Below are positions 7,828 through 17,894 of a stretch of DNA of 37,869 bases, one piece after another; positions within the stretch are counted from its first letter, which is position 1; the number at the start of each line of letters is the position of its first letter. The notes under the pieces were generated by a model. It ran no database searches. It worked only from the letters and a program-made list of their open reading frames with translations, and was not told the origin of the DNA. Where the stretch lies: positions 1 to 37,869 of the forward strand of contig CAMHMM010000002.1 of NCBI GenBank assembly GCA_946186215.1, written 5' to 3'. The stretch is from an uncultured Ruminococcus sp. GTDB lineage: Bacteria > Bacillota > Clostridia > Oscillospirales > Ruminococcaceae. The position numbers and the translations under genes are program-made.

Positions 7828-10077
7828 ATGACACAGACAAGAAAAGGTCTGAAAGCCGCTGCTGCGGTCATCATGGCTTTGCTTGTTTCGCTTCTTATGT
7901 TCATGGTGCCGGCGGACGCTTCTGCTCTTACTATGAACAAGTCAGGTGCTAAACTGGCAAAGGGCTACGCTATGCAGCTCAAAGTTTCGGGCACATCCTC
8001 TGCCGTATCCTGGTCAAGCTCCGACAAGAGCGTTGCAACAGTCAGCAGCAAGGGCAAGGTCGTAGGCAAGAAAAAGGGTACTGCTTATATCACCGCAAAG
8101 TCAGGCGGATCTTCCGTCAGCTGCGTAGTTGAAGTAGTAAACGGCAAGATCAGCGCTTCCACACCCAATGTATCGCTCAACGCAGGCGATCAGAGACTGG
8201 TCACCATAACCGCCAAGGGCTCTCATGCCCTCAAGGTAAAGAGCTCGAACAAGTCCGTTGTTACAGCAAAGTGGGCTTCCAGCGAGTTCACCAACGATAA
8301 GGCAAACCTGAGACTTACTGCATTAAGCGCAGGTACAGCCACCGTAAAGGTGTACATGACCAAGTACAACGATATCTATGTAAACCTTTATGTTACCGTT
8401 ATGGGCGGCAACACCACACTTTCCCAGAACGGCACAGGCACACTCAGAACAAATGTTACATCCCTTAATGTTAATGTAGACAACACTGCTACATTCACAC
8501 TGTACTCCGCAGACCAGAACCTGCCCACCGCTGCATTCAGCGACAATACCATCGCTACCCTCGGTGCGGGCACATGGACAAGCACCGGCAACGGCCAGTA
8601 CAGCATGGTCTGCACAGTAAGAGGCCTCAAGGCAGGTACTACATACCTGACACTCACCGACAGGAACAATGCCTCGAACTTTGTAAAGCTGACTATCACA
8701 GTCGGCGGCGCAGCTGCTGCAGGCAAGGGCACATACTACACCGTATATGACGATCAGAACACATCACGCTACATCACCAATACAGACAGATTCATATCCT
8801 TCTATGACAGCGTGAAGCGTGCAACAAGGTATGTTCTCGTTCCCGGCACAAACGCATATGATGTGGCTCAGTTCAATTCCGCAGTTGCAAAAGCAACAGG
8901 AAGCTACACCACATACACCGTATATGCGGATTATCCCAATGCCTACAACAGCTCCTACTACAACAATTCCTATTACAACACCACCTATTACAACAGCTAC
9001 AACGGCAGCAGCGTACAGACATTTACTGCTACAATACCCGATGTTCAGTACAACAACGGATATGTGAACACTGTGACCACCAATGTTACAAGATATATCC
9101 TTGTTCCTTCCAATTACGATTCCGCTCAGGTAAACTACATCGAGGCTTCCTACAGAAAAGTTTATGAGTACGGCGTTATCTACAGCTCCAATCCTCTCAA
9201 CTCCAACTTTACAAGAAAGTCCTCTAATGATAAGGTATACACATTTACCTGCACAAAGAACGGCCAGACCGTGACAAGATATCTCGTATATCCTTCGACT
9301 GTAACCAATCCTCAGGTACAGTATCAGTCCATCCTCAGCGCTTACGGCGTGACAACCACGGCCTCCACCACGCAGATGGGTGCTTACTACAGCGTATACA
9401 CCGCATACAACACTGCATGGGAGGCAAGACGCACCAACTCCGATATCGTACAGACTGTTACAATCGGCGGCAGAGCATACTATGTTCTTTGCCCGTACAA
9501 CTACGAGATCGCTGATGTGAACACCGCTGTTGCAAAGTACACCAAGACATATCAGTACAACACTATCTACGCAAACAACCCCACACTGCTCAACACCTAC
9601 ACAGACTGGCTGGTTACATGGACAAAGACCGTTAACGGCAAGACAGTTACACACTATGCTTTCTTCCCCGACAAGTCTGACACCTACCAGCAGATGAGCT
9701 ACAATCTCCAGGTTTCCGACGGCGTAGTTCCCAAGCCCACCTACAACTACTATGAGATACTCTCCTCCCGTCCCATCACAACAGGCGGCGATGTACTCAA
9801 GACATGGGTAAACACCAAGCTCGGAACACCCTGCTACATGGTAGTTCCTGCCAACTACGATCCTCTGAAGGTAAATGACATAAAGGTAGCAAACGGTTCT
9901 CAGTATGAGCTGTACCATGTTTACACCAATATGCCTTCCATTCCTTCCAGCGCAGGCTACACTGTAGTAGAAGGCTACTACACAGCCAACGGCGCATTTG
10001 TACACGCATACTGCTATGTTCCCGTAGGATATGAGGATTATCTCGTATCAAGAGCATTCGCAGGCTACGAGGTATGA
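7828..10077 (+). CDS. Secreted Ig-like (BIG_2) protein with C-terminal degenerate Tyr-rich repeat modules
   Basis: Signal peptide MTQTRKGLKAAAAVIMALLVSLLMFMVPADASA. BIG_2-like 'GYAMQLKVSGTSSAVSWSSSDKSVATVSSKGKVVGKKKGTAYITAKSG'. Seven C-terminal repeats around 'RYVLVPxNYDxxxVN'. Confidence 0.85.
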   Translation: MTQTRKGLKAAAAVIMALLVSLLMFMVPADASALTMNKSGAKLAKGYAMQLKVSGTSSAVSWSSSDKSVATVSSKGKVVGKKKGTAYITAKSGGSSVSCVVEVVNGKISASTPNVSLNAGDQRLVTITAKGSHALKVKSSNKSVVTAKWASSEFTNDKANLRLTALSAGTATVKVYMTKYNDIYVNLYVTVMGGNTTLSQNGTGTLRTNVTSLNVNVDNTATFTLYSADQNLPTAAFSDNTIATLGAGTWTSTGNGQYSMVCTVRGLKAGTTYLTLTDRNNASNFVKLTITVGGAAAAGKGTYYTVYDDQNTSRYITNTDRFISFYDSVKRATRYVLVPGTNAYDVAQFNSAVAKATGSYTTYTVYADYPNAYNSSYYNNSYYNTTYYNSYNGSSVQTFTATIPDVQYNNGYVNTVTTNVTRYILVPSNYDSAQVNYIEASYRKVYEYGVIYSSNPLNSNFTRKSSNDKVYTFTCTKNGQTVTRYLVYPSTVTNPQVQYQSILSAYGVTTTASTTQMGAYYSVYTAYNTAWEARRTNSDIVQTVTIGGRAYYVLCPYNYEIADVNTAVAKYTKTYQYNTIYANNPTLLNTYTDWLVTWTKTVNGKTVTHYAFFPDKSDTYQQMSYNLQVSDGVVPKPTYNYYEILSSRPITTGGDVLKTWVNTKLGTPCYMVVPANYDPLKVNDIKVANGSQYELYHVYTNMPSIPSSAGYTVVEGYYTANGAFVHAYCYVPVGYEDYLVSRAFAGYEV
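8728..10074 (+). repeat. Seven degenerate protein-level repeats (starts 8728, 8908, 9166, 9379, 9553, 9742, 9907)
   Basis: Aligned cores: YYTVYDDQN..RYVLVPGTNAYDVAQFNSAVAK; YTVYADYPN..RYILVPSNYDSAQVNYIEAS; YGVIYSSNP..RYLVYPSTVTNPQVQYQSI; YYSVYTAYN..AYYVLCPYNYEIADVNTAVAK; YNTIYANNP..HYAFFPDKSDTYQQMSYNL; YYEILSSRP..PCYMVVPANYDPLKVNDIKVA; YHVYTNMP..AYCYVPVGYEDYLVSRAF. Confidence 0.7.
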
Positions 10078-10103
10078 TCTCCCGAAAGGGTTTGATATGA
10101 CAT

Positions 10104-10145
10104 AAAACAGCGGCACGGTCGAAGGATCGTGCCGCTGTTTTATTG
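10104..10145 (+). terminator. Terminator of the Ig-like protein gene
   Basis: AAAACAGCGGCACG-gtcgaaggat-CGTGCCGCTGTTTT, 14-bp perfect stem with T-tract. Confidence 0.88.
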
Positions 10146-10183
10146 CTTTATGTGGGTGCCGTCCGGATGTCTTTCCGACATAA

Positions 10184-10220
10184 TAAATATCCCCTCTGCC
10201 GGAGACAGAGGGGATATTTA
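10184..10220 (-). terminator. Terminator of polA (minus strand)
   Basis: Perfect 15-bp inverted repeat TAAATATCCCCTCTG...CAGAGGGGATATTTA directly next to the polA stop codon. Confidence 0.8.
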
Positions 10221-12731
10221 TCAGTGTGTATCATACCAGCTTTCGCCTATATTCACATCCGTTGCGAGAGGAACGGAAAGCTCAGCCGCTCCCGGCATTT
10301 CCTCTGCAAGTATCTGTGCTGCCTTCTCGGCATCCTTTTCATCGGCCTCGATTATCAGCTCATCGTGTATCTGCAGTACAAGGTGCGCTTCGGGCAGTTC
10401 CTTTGCCAGCCTGTTATACACCCTTATCATGGCGATCTTGATTATATCCGCTGCGGTGCCCTGAACGGGAGCATTCATTGCGGCACGCTTGCCGAACTGG
10501 AAGATGTTGTTGTTTTTTGATGCAAGCTCGGGGATATATCTTCTCCTGCCGAACATCGTCTCGGAATAGCCCAGTTTCTTGGCGTTGTCCACCGCATTTT
10601 GCATAAAGTCACGCACGCCTGCGAAATTATCAAGATAATTCTTGATATATTTCTGCGCTTCCTTCTGGGATACATCTATATCCTTTGCAAGGGAGAATGC
10701 GCTGATGCCGTAGACGATACCGAAGTTTACCGCCTTTGCCGCCCGCCTCATCTGCGGAGTGACCATGGAAACAGGCAGGTCGAACACCTGCGCCGCAGTA
10801 GCCGCATGGATATCCACTCCGGAAAGGAAGCTGTTTCTCATATTCTCATCATTTGAAAGATGTGCAAGTATCCTGAGTTCGATCTGGCTGTAATCCGCAT
10901 CTATGAGCCGCCTGCCCTGCTGAGCCACGAAGAACTTGCGCATATTGCGCCCGAGCTCCGTCCTTACGGGGATATTCTGCAGATTTGGCTCGGTGGATGA
11001 GATCCTGCCCGTGCGCGTCTCGGTCTGCTTGAATACGGTATGTATCCTGCCGTCATCCTCGACCTGCTTTAAAAGCCCGTCCACATAGGTGGACATAAGC
11101 TTGGTGTACTGCCTGTACAGCAGCACATCTGCCACGATGGGATCCTTGTCCGCAAGCTCGTTTAGAACCTCTGCATTGGTGGAGTAACCGCTCTTTGTCT
11201 TCTTGCCCGAGGGCAGCCCCATTTCCTCAAAAAGCACCGCTGCAAGCTGCTTCGGTGAAGCGATATTGAATTCATGCCCTGCGCGGAAATAGATACGCTG
11301 CTCGATCTCCCCTATCTGCGCCTTGAGATCATCGCCGAATGTCCTGATGCCCTGCGAATCCACAGCAACACCGTAATGCTCCATGGAAGCCAGTACCTCT
11401 GTCAGCGGCAGCTCGATCTCCCTGTACAGCTTTTCCTGCCCTTCATCGGCCACTCTGCCGTCAAGAACGGTACACAGCTCTTCAAGCTGACACACCTCAG
11501 TGTACTTTTCCATATTTTCGTACTCATTGCATCCCATTTCGGATGTGAGCTGCCTTATGGTGTATTCCTTTTCGTTGGTATCCAGAAGATATGCGGCGAT
11601 CTGAGCATCCGAAACGATATTTTCAAGCCTTACGCCGTTTTTCATGCAGAAGCGGTATGCCCTCTTTGCGCCGAAGGTACGCTTTCTGAATGGCAGCGAA
11701 AGGATCTTCAGTATCGATTTTTCATCGTTTGTTTCATAGCATTTCCCGCCGCATACGGTGAGTATCTTCTTGCCGTTGAAGGCAAAGGTGAAATCTCCGT
11801 CGGGGATATCCTTCACAGGTGTGAATATCATCGGCTCAGCCGTCGCCTTTGCAGATATCCTGCGCGGAGTGGTGAGCTTCATCTTCTCGATGATCTTCAC
11901 CATCTCGAGCCTTGACAGCACTGCAGCCAGTGCGTCTGTGTCCATAGGCTTGTATCTGTATGCGTAGATGTTCTTCTCGACAGGCACATCCTTGACGATC
12001 TCCGCCAGAAATCTGCTCATGCGTGCGCTTTCGCGGCCGTCAGCCAGCTTTGACATGACGGATTTTGTTCCCACTATATTCCCTTCGTCGAGATTATCAT
12101 AGAGATTTTCGATGGTGCCGAAATTCTTTATAAGCCCGAGAGCTGTCTTCTGGCCGATGCCTCTTACGCCCGAGATATTGTCTGAGGAGTCGCCCATGAG
12201 CCCCTTGAGCTCCACGAGCTGAGGCGGCTTTAACCCCTCATATTCCTGCGAGAAACGGTCGGGAGTGAAGTTTATCAGCTCTCTTGTGGTGTGGAGCATT
12301 ACCGTGACATTTTCATTCACAAGCTGCAGACTGTCCCTGTCACCGGTGAGGATATAGCAGTGGTCGTTCCCCTGTGCCAGTGTGGAGAGAGTGCCAAGTA
12401 TATCATCCGCTTCAAAGCCCGGCACTTCAAGGACGGTAACGCCCATATATCCCAGTATCTCCTTGATATACGGCATCTGCATGGCAAGCTCATCATCCAT
12501 TCCGTGACGGTTTGCCTTGTAGGTGTCACACGCCTTGTGGCGGAAGGTGGGCTCCCTGAGATCGAATGCCACAGCGCACGCCTCGGGGGACAGCTCGCCC
12601 TTCACCCTGAAATAGATATTCATAAAGCCCTGTATGGCATTGGTAAATATCCCGTCACTGGTGGAAAGCTGCTTTATGCCGTAATATGCTCTGTTCATAA
12701 TGCTGTTTCCGTCTATGGCAAGTAATTTCAT
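10221..12731 (-). CDS. polA: DNA polymerase I (5' nuclease and polymerase domains; central 3'-5' exo-like region degenerate)
   Basis: MKLLAIDGNSIMNRAYYG, GIRG/VRGIGQKTA, 'DADYSQIELRILAHLS', 'RRAAKAVNFGIVYGIS', 'QIHDELIIEA'. Confidence 0.97.
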   Translation of the reverse strand: MKLLAIDGNSIMNRAYYGIKQLSTSDGIFTNAIQGFMNIYFRVKGELSPEACAVAFDLREPTFRHKACDTYKANRHGMDDELAMQMPYIKEILGYMGVTVLEVPGFEADDILGTLSTLAQGNDHCYILTGDRDSLQLVNENVTVMLHTTRELINFTPDRFSQEYEGLKPPQLVELKGLMGDSSDNISGVRGIGQKTALGLIKNFGTIENLYDNLDEGNIVGTKSVMSKLADGRESARMSRFLAEIVKDVPVEKNIYAYRYKPMDTDALAAVLSRLEMVKIIEKMKLTTPRRISAKATAEPMIFTPVKDIPDGDFTFAFNGKKILTVCGGKCYETNDEKSILKILSLPFRKRTFGAKRAYRFCMKNGVRLENIVSDAQIAAYLLDTNEKEYTIRQLTSEMGCNEYENMEKYTEVCQLEELCTVLDGRVADEGQEKLYREIELPLTEVLASMEHYGVAVDSQGIRTFGDDLKAQIGEIEQRIYFRAGHEFNIASPKQLAAVLFEEMGLPSGKKTKSGYSTNAEVLNELADKDPIVADVLLYRQYTKLMSTYVDGLLKQVEDDGRIHTVFKQTETRTGRISSTEPNLQNIPVRTELGRNMRKFFVAQQGRRLIDADYSQIELRILAHLSNDENMRNSFLSGVDIHAATAAQVFDLPVSMVTPQMRRAAKAVNFGIVYGISAFSLAKDIDVSQKEAQKYIKNYLDNFAGVRDFMQNAVDNAKKLGYSETMFGRRRYIPELASKNNNIFQFGKRAAMNAPVQGTAADIIKIAMIRVYNRLAKELPEAHLVLQIHDELIIEADEKDAEKAAQILAEEMPGAAELSVPLATDVNIGESWYDTH

Positions 12732-12801
12732 AGGACAAACTCCCCTCCGATCTTAAAGGTATGCGGCGTACCGGTGCTGCACGCTGCAGATCAGCCGTGC
12801 A

Positions 12802-14202
12802 TCATATCGAGAACTCGAATTCCGTATACTCTCCTTCTTTGCTTCGCACAAGGATATTCCCGTCATGAAGCTTGATTATGGAGCGCACGATGGAAAGCCC
12901 GAGACCGACTCCCGTAGTGTCCTTGCCGCGGGATTCATCTGTTTTGTAAAAGCGGTCGAAGACCTTGTTCATTTCATTTTTGCGCAGACCGCCGCCGCTG
13001 TTTTTAATGGAAAGATGTGTCTTTCCCTCATCCGTAAAAAAGCTGTATTCGATATATCCGCCCTCATCCACGAACTTCACGGCATTCTCCGTAAGGTTGT
13101 AGATGACCTGCTGGATAAGGTCGGGATCGGCATTGACCGTGAAAACAGGCGCATCAAGCCCGCGGATATCCACCTTTTTGTCGTCGATGCGGTGCTCAAA
13201 GAGCAGCACCGTCTTTATGGTAAGGGTGGTAAGGTCAAATTCCTTCCTGACAAGAGCTATCTCGCCGGATTCATACTTTGAGATATTGAGCATGGAGCGC
13301 ACAAGGCGTGAAAGTCTCTGCGTCTCCTCCGAGACAGTACGCAGATAGCGCCGCCTCTCCGATTCGGGTATAGTCCCGTCGAGGATGCCGTCCACAAAGC
13401 CGCCTATGGTGGTCATCGGTGTTTTCAGCTCGTGGGACACATTGGAAATAAAGCTTTTTCTTGTTTCCTCGATCTCCTCAAGGGATGCAGCCATCTCGTT
13501 GAGAGTGGAGGCAAGAAAGCCTATCTCGTTGTGGTCGGCTACCTCTACCTTTTCGGAAAAATCCCCCGCGCCGAATCTCTTTGCGGCAAGAGTCATTTTC
13601 TTCAAAGGCTCCGCATATCTCTTTACATGGAAGTTTATCAGCACTGCGGAAACGAAGAATATCACCGAAAACGCTATAACTGCTATAATGAGCATATAGC
13701 TGATATAAATATTGAAAAACTTCGCATCAAGGCTCGAAAGCACATAGAATGTGCCCTCATCCGTCTCTGTTCTGTATATCACGGAAACCCGCGTGGAATC
13801 GAAAAAGCCGTCGAGCACCGAAAAACTGCTCATATGGTCGTCGATGAGCTCGAGTGTGTGGGTGGAAAGCCGTCTTTCAGTTAACGGTGTTGCCTCGGAA
13901 CCAGCCAAAGCAACACCGTCTTCATCAAAAACTATGGTCTCTGCGTCCGTCCATTCCGCTCCCTTGCGGAGATTTTCGGTGATAAGCTCCAGCCCGTCAT
14001 CATCATCCGGATCATATGTGCGGAGCATATTGACAGCCTTTAAAGCTGCGGAGCCCACTTCGCGTTCAGCCTGAGCGCGCATGAAGCGCAGAGAAAAGCA
14101 ACCCACCACCGCCGCCATGAGTATCATAGCTGCGACGAGTACCGTGTAGAACAGTCTGCGATAATTCTGCAGACTACTGCGCATGTTCTTCCTCTGCTTC
14201 AA
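12802..14202 (-). CDS. Sensor histidine kinase (HAMP, HisKA, HATPase_c)
   Basis: FISNVSHELKTPMTTIGGFVDGILDGTI (H-box), NLTENAVKF (N-box), GVGLGLSIVRSIIKLHDG (G-box), two TM helices. Confidence 0.94.
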   Translation of the reverse strand: MKQRKNMRSSLQNYRRLFYTVLVAAMILMAAVVGCFSLRFMRAQAEREVGSAALKAVNMLRTYDPDDDDGLELITENLRKGAEWTDAETIVFDEDGVALAGSEATPLTERRLSTHTLELIDDHMSSFSVLDGFFDSTRVSVIYRTETDEGTFYVLSSLDAKFFNIYISYMLIIAVIAFSVIFFVSAVLINFHVKRYAEPLKKMTLAAKRFGAGDFSEKVEVADHNEIGFLASTLNEMAASLEEIEETRKSFISNVSHELKTPMTTIGGFVDGILDGTIPESERRRYLRTVSEETQRLSRLVRSMLNISKYESGEIALVRKEFDLTTLTIKTVLLFEHRIDDKKVDIRGLDAPVFTVNADPDLIQQVIYNLTENAVKFVDEGGYIEYSFFTDEGKTHLSIKNSGGGLRKNEMNKVFDRFYKTDESRGKDTTGVGLGLSIVRSIIKLHDGNILVRSKEGEYTEFEFSI

Positions 14203-14878
14203 ACTTGTAGCCTACGCCCCAGACTGTCTTGAGCGCCCACTTGTCGGAAACGCCCTCCAGCTTTTCGCGCAGTCTCTTGATGTGTACATCTATGGTTCTT
14301 GAATCGCCATAGTACTCAAAGCCCCATACCTCGTCGAGAAGCTGGTCTCTTGTGTACACTCTGTTGGGATTGGAAGCAAGATAGAACAGAAGCTCCAGCT
14401 CCTTGGGAGGAGTATCCAGCACCTTGCCGTCAACCCTGAGCTCATACCTTGTCATATTGACAACGAGCTTGTCATACTTGACCTCGCGCACCTCGGGCTC
14501 GGATGTAGTCTGTGCCACTCTTCTGGACACAGCCTTGATCCTTGCGATAACTTCCTTGGTGTCAAAGGGCTTTACAACATAGTCATCCGCACCGAGCTCC
14601 AGACCGAGCACCTTGTCGAAGGTCTCGCTCTTGGCGGTTATCATGATTATCGGAACATTTGATTTCTTTCTGATCTCCCTGCATACCTGCCAGCCGTCAA
14701 GACCGGGGAGCATGATATCGAGAAGAACGATGTCGGGGCGCAGCGCGTTGAACTTAACGACTGCCTCCTCACCGTCATGGGATACAACGACACTGTAGCC
14801 GTCTTTTTCGAGATAAAGCTTGAGTAATTCGCAGATGTTGTTATCATCATCAACAACAAGAACCTTGCCTAATGACAT
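14174..14878 (-). CDS. OmpR/PhoB-family response regulator
   Basis: VLVVDDDNNICELLKLYL, DIVLLDIMLPGLDGW, PIIMITAK, C-terminal winged helix 'DSRTIDVHIKRLREKLE...VWGVGYKFE'. Overlaps the kinase start. Confidence 0.95.
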   Translation of the reverse strand: MSLGKVLVVDDDNNICELLKLYLEKDGYSVVVSHDGEEAVVKFNALRPDIVLLDIMLPGLDGWQVCREIRKKSNVPIIMITAKSETFDKVLGLELGADDYVVKPFDTKEVIARIKAVSRRVAQTTSEPEVREVKYDKLVVNMTRYELRVDGKVLDTPPKELELLFYLASNPNRVYTRDQLLDEVWGFEYYGDSRTIDVHIKRLREKLEGVSDKWALKTVWGVGYKFEAEEEHAQ

Positions 14879-15109
14879 AGCACTTCCTCCTGTTTTTCAT
14901 AAAGACCGCCGGCGTATAATGCCCGCAGCCGATTAAATGTCAATGCTTATGCGCACAAATCTATACATTGTAATTATATAATATTTTGGGGCTTATAATG
15001 TTATTATTCTATCAATTTAATGTGTCTAATCTGTAAATTTAACACTTTTTTTGCTTTGCTGTTATAATGGAGCTAAAAAAAATTCATTTTCGCAAGCCGT
15101 CACATTTGC

Positions 15110-16012
15110 TCACAAAATGCCGGAAAGGTCGAACAGAGGCGTATATACAGCCTGCGCGGAGCTTCTCTCCTGCTCATAGCCCTGAAAGCCGATATCTGCG
15201 GCAGCACTGCGCACCTTTTCATATTCATATGTAAACACACGGCGGGAAAGCTCCTTATGTTCATATGCCCTGAAGCATGGCGTATACTGGCACATGAGGC
15301 TGAGCATGATATCATTCTTATACTCCGACAGCATATCCAGTATTTTCAGAGAATCCCTGTAATGCCCCGGCAGGACAAGATGCCGCACGATAACGCCGCT
15401 CTGCATCAGACCGTTTTCATCAAAACGAAGGCTGCCCGCAATGGCGATCATTTTTTCGATGGCTCTGATACAATACTCAGCATACCCGGGAGCAGAGGAA
15501 TATTTCACTGCCGCCTCGTCCGAGCAATACTTGAAATCGGGCATGAACACAGAACAGTATCCCCTGAGCAGTTCTATCGTTTCCGTTCTCTCGTAGCCGC
15601 CGCAGTTGAAGGCCACAGGTATATTGAGCCTGTCCCCGCAGCTGTCCAGCGCATTTATGATATTCGGGACGAAGTGGGTACCCGTAACAAGATTGATATT
15701 ATGCGCTCCCTGTGTCTGAAGCTCAAGAAATATCTCGCCGAGCCTTTCATCGGTGATCGGTGCGCCCTTCCCCGCTGAGGATATCTCATGATTCTGGCAG
15801 AAGCAGCACCGAAGCGGGCAGCCCGTGAAAAACACCGTACCCGAGCCGTTTGTGCCGGAGATGCAGGGCTCCTCCCATTTATGCAGATATGCCTTGGCCG
15901 CACGCACCATGCTGCCCTCGCCGCAGAAACCGTGCCTTGTTGTTCTGTCCGCCCTGCACATTCTCGGACAGAGCGTGCATGAGCGCATTATATCATCATT
16001 CATCCCCGTCAC
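15110..16012 (-). CDS. Radical SAM protein, PflX/pyruvate-formate-lyase-activase-like
   Basis: CX3CX2C motif GCPLRCCFCQNHEIS, N-terminal Cys cluster CTLCPRMCRADR, 'NINLVTGTHFVPNIINAL'. Confidence 0.85.
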   Translation of the reverse strand: MTGMNDDIMRSCTLCPRMCRADRTTRHGFCGEGSMVRAAKAYLHKWEEPCISGTNGSGTVFFTGCPLRCCFCQNHEISSAGKGAPITDERLGEIFLELQTQGAHNINLVTGTHFVPNIINALDSCGDRLNIPVAFNCGGYERTETIELLRGYCSVFMPDFKYCSDEAAVKYSSAPGYAEYCIRAIEKMIAIAGSLRFDENGLMQSGVIVRHLVLPGHYRDSLKILDMLSEYKNDIMLSLMCQYTPCFRAYEHKELSRRVFTYEYEKVRSAAADIGFQGYEQERSSAQAVYTPLFDLSGIL

Positions 16013-16090
16013 CTCATTTTTATGTTTGCAGGAAATCTGCGGACAGATGGTATTAAGAGATCACCGAATAAACAGATCATATCCATACAT

Positions 16091-16666
16091 TTACATATGA
16101 AACAGATCCTTTATCTTACCGAGTATTCCTTTTTTATCTTTACCGGCTTTATCCTCATTGTTTACGGTTTGCTTTCCGTAAATAAGCTCATTCTGTTTCT
16201 CTTCAAAGTCTTTTACATTATCATATATCCCGGGGATGAACTGCTCATACAGTGCGACACCGTATTTTTCCTTCAGACGCTCATACTCTTCATGTGAGAG
16301 ACACAGCAGCCCCCACCCATCTGCACCTCTGTATCGTGCATATTCCATCAATACATATTCAGGTCTGAGCACTTCATCAAGCTTTTTCAGCACTTCCCAC
16401 TGATAGTAACAGTCCTTCGGAAAAGGTATGGGATAAGCCGCATCACCTTTATAGATCGTTATCTGCGGTTCTTCATCTGCATTATCCTCCGATGTGTAAC
16501 GGAACCTCCCGTCTTCGGGCAGTATCAGACCGCATATCTCTTCCAGTTCTTCCTTCCAGTCAATGTAGATAAGAGCCGCTTCCTCAAAAGCTTCACAGTC
16601 ATCATCTGTCTTTTCGCTGTCAAGAAAGCCACACAGCTTTTCATATGTATCTGTCACTATAGCCAT
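16091..16666 (-). CDS. Hypothetical protein (soluble, acidic)
   Basis: 191-aa ORF with plausible codon content. A GTG start at ~16657 fits the AAAGGG RBS better than the ATG at 16666. Confidence 0.55.
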   Translation of the reverse strand: MAIVTDTYEKLCGFLDSEKTDDDCEAFEEAALIYIDWKEELEEICGLILPEDGRFRYTSEDNADEEPQITIYKGDAAYPIPFPKDCYYQWEVLKKLDEVLRPEYVLMEYARYRGADGWGLLCLSHEEYERLKEKYGVALYEQFIPGIYDNVKDFEEKQNELIYGKQTVNNEDKAGKDKKGILGKIKDLFHM

Positions 16667-16712
16667 ACCCTTTCAGTTATTCATTTCTTTTCCGCTTACA
16701 TTGCCAGCAATA

Positions 16713-17213
16713 TTATCGGTTTTCACTTAAACGGTCATATAAACTGCTGTACTTTTCATACAGGTCTTTTTCCATCGAGGTATCGACAGAATCCGTATAT
16801 ACAATATAGTAGCGCCTGTCTGTGCGGAATTCGCTGGTAGTTTCATTAAATGCCTTGTGCCCGGGATTTGCGGCATAAAAGCCTTCGTAATCCTCAACGC
16901 CGCCGATCTCCGTCTTATAGACGATCAAGCCGTTATCCTGACCATTGATGCCAACACCGTATTCGTATGAAAAAGAATATACATACGCTTTTTTCTCATT
17001 ATCGGGTATTATCAAACCGAAAGCATCAAGTATTTCTGTTTGTTCCCCGGGAGTAAAGTCACAGAGCATATTCTCAGGTTCCCCGTGAAAATGGTGCTGG
17101 GTAAGCCCCCAGAAAAAGAAATAAATGCCAACGGCTGCCATTATCAGAAGTATGATACTGCCAATAATGAGCCTTACAATAAAAACTTTTCTTGATATTT
17201 CTCTTAATTTCAT
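16713..17213 (-). CDS. Hypothetical membrane-anchored protein
   Basis: N-terminal TM helix FIVRLIIGSIILLIMAAVGIYFFFWGL. Start overlaps the stop of the upstream gene (ATGA, 17210-17213). Confidence 0.6.
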   Translation of the reverse strand: MKLREISRKVFIVRLIIGSIILLIMAAVGIYFFFWGLTQHHFHGEPENMLCDFTPGEQTEILDAFGLIIPDNEKKAYVYSFSYEYGVGINGQDNGLIVYKTEIGGVEDYEGFYAANPGHKAFNETTSEFRTDRRYYIVYTDSVDTSMEKDLYEKYSSLYDRLSENR

Positions 17214-17887
17214 TCAGGGCAACACTTATTTCCTTTATTTTTCTTTACTATCTTATCAAAAACACTGTTATACACTTTGATGATATTACCGACAGCAAGA
17301 GCAGCTATGATGCTTCCCTCACGCACACCTTTCAGACTGCCTATAAATACAAAACATATAACAGCAGATACCACGATGTAAAATATATCAAAGAAAATCT
17401 TGATATTCTCATATCGTTTTCCGGTGACTGTACTTATCGCTCTGTTCATTGCCTCGCCGGGGAGCATTGCAACACCGCCCCTGACCTGTATCCATATCCC
17501 CAATGCAAGTATGATACAGCCCAGCAGCATAAATATAAACTGCATCGGATAATTTGCAACGGTAATATCTTTTATAAGCCAGCATGAAAAATTGGTAAGA
17601 TAACCGTATACAAAGGCAAGTACAGTCTGTACAGCTATCTCGGCATAATTGCATTTTCCCTTCTGGACAGCGATCTGTACAAGTATCTGCAATACACTCA
17701 TAAGGTTCAGCCACCCGCCGAATGTGAGCAGCTGATTTATCAGTGAGATCGAATACGGCACCGACGCAACAGGTGATGTTCCCAGCCCCGCCTTTGTGGA
17801 AAAAGCTACTCCCATAGAAGCGATGAACAAGCCTGTCAGAAAAAGAATATAGTTTTTTACGACCGTTTTGCTTATCTTCTTATCCAT
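17210..17887 (-). CDS. YczE/YitT-like integral membrane protein
   Basis: NYILFLTGLFIASMGVAFSTKAGLGTSPVASVPYSIS...'RGGVAMLPGEAMNRAIS', multi-TM. Confidence 0.75.
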   Translation of the reverse strand: MDKKISKTVVKNYILFLTGLFIASMGVAFSTKAGLGTSPVASVPYSISLINQLLTFGGWLNLMSVLQILVQIAVQKGKCNYAEIAVQTVLAFVYGYLTNFSCWLIKDITVANYPMQFIFMLLGCIILALGIWIQVRGGVAMLPGEAMNRAISTVTGKRYENIKIFFDIFYIVVSAVICFVFIGSLKGVREGSIIAALAVGNIIKVYNSVFDKIVKKNKGNKCCPE

Positions 17888-17894
17888 TATTGGT

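Noticed and set aside
8764-10005. 413-aa minus-strand ORF antisense to the Ig-like repeat protein
   Set aside because: Cys/Val/Gly-rich composition with no recognisable domain. It arises from the NNC/TAC-rich codon usage of the real plus-strand gene, which has signal peptide, RBS, promoter and terminator.
10184-10220. Regulatory stem-loop or small RNA between the convergent genes
   Set aside because: Position next to the polA stop and stem-plus-T-tract form are simply explained as a terminator.
11274-11915. 213-aa plus-strand ORF inside polA
   Set aside because: Antisense shadow of polA.
14914-14943. Promoter for the response regulator/kinase pair (minus-strand TTGACA at 14943-14938)
   Set aside because: The -35 is perfect but the possible -10 boxes (TTATAC/ATTATA) match poorly; not called as a feature.
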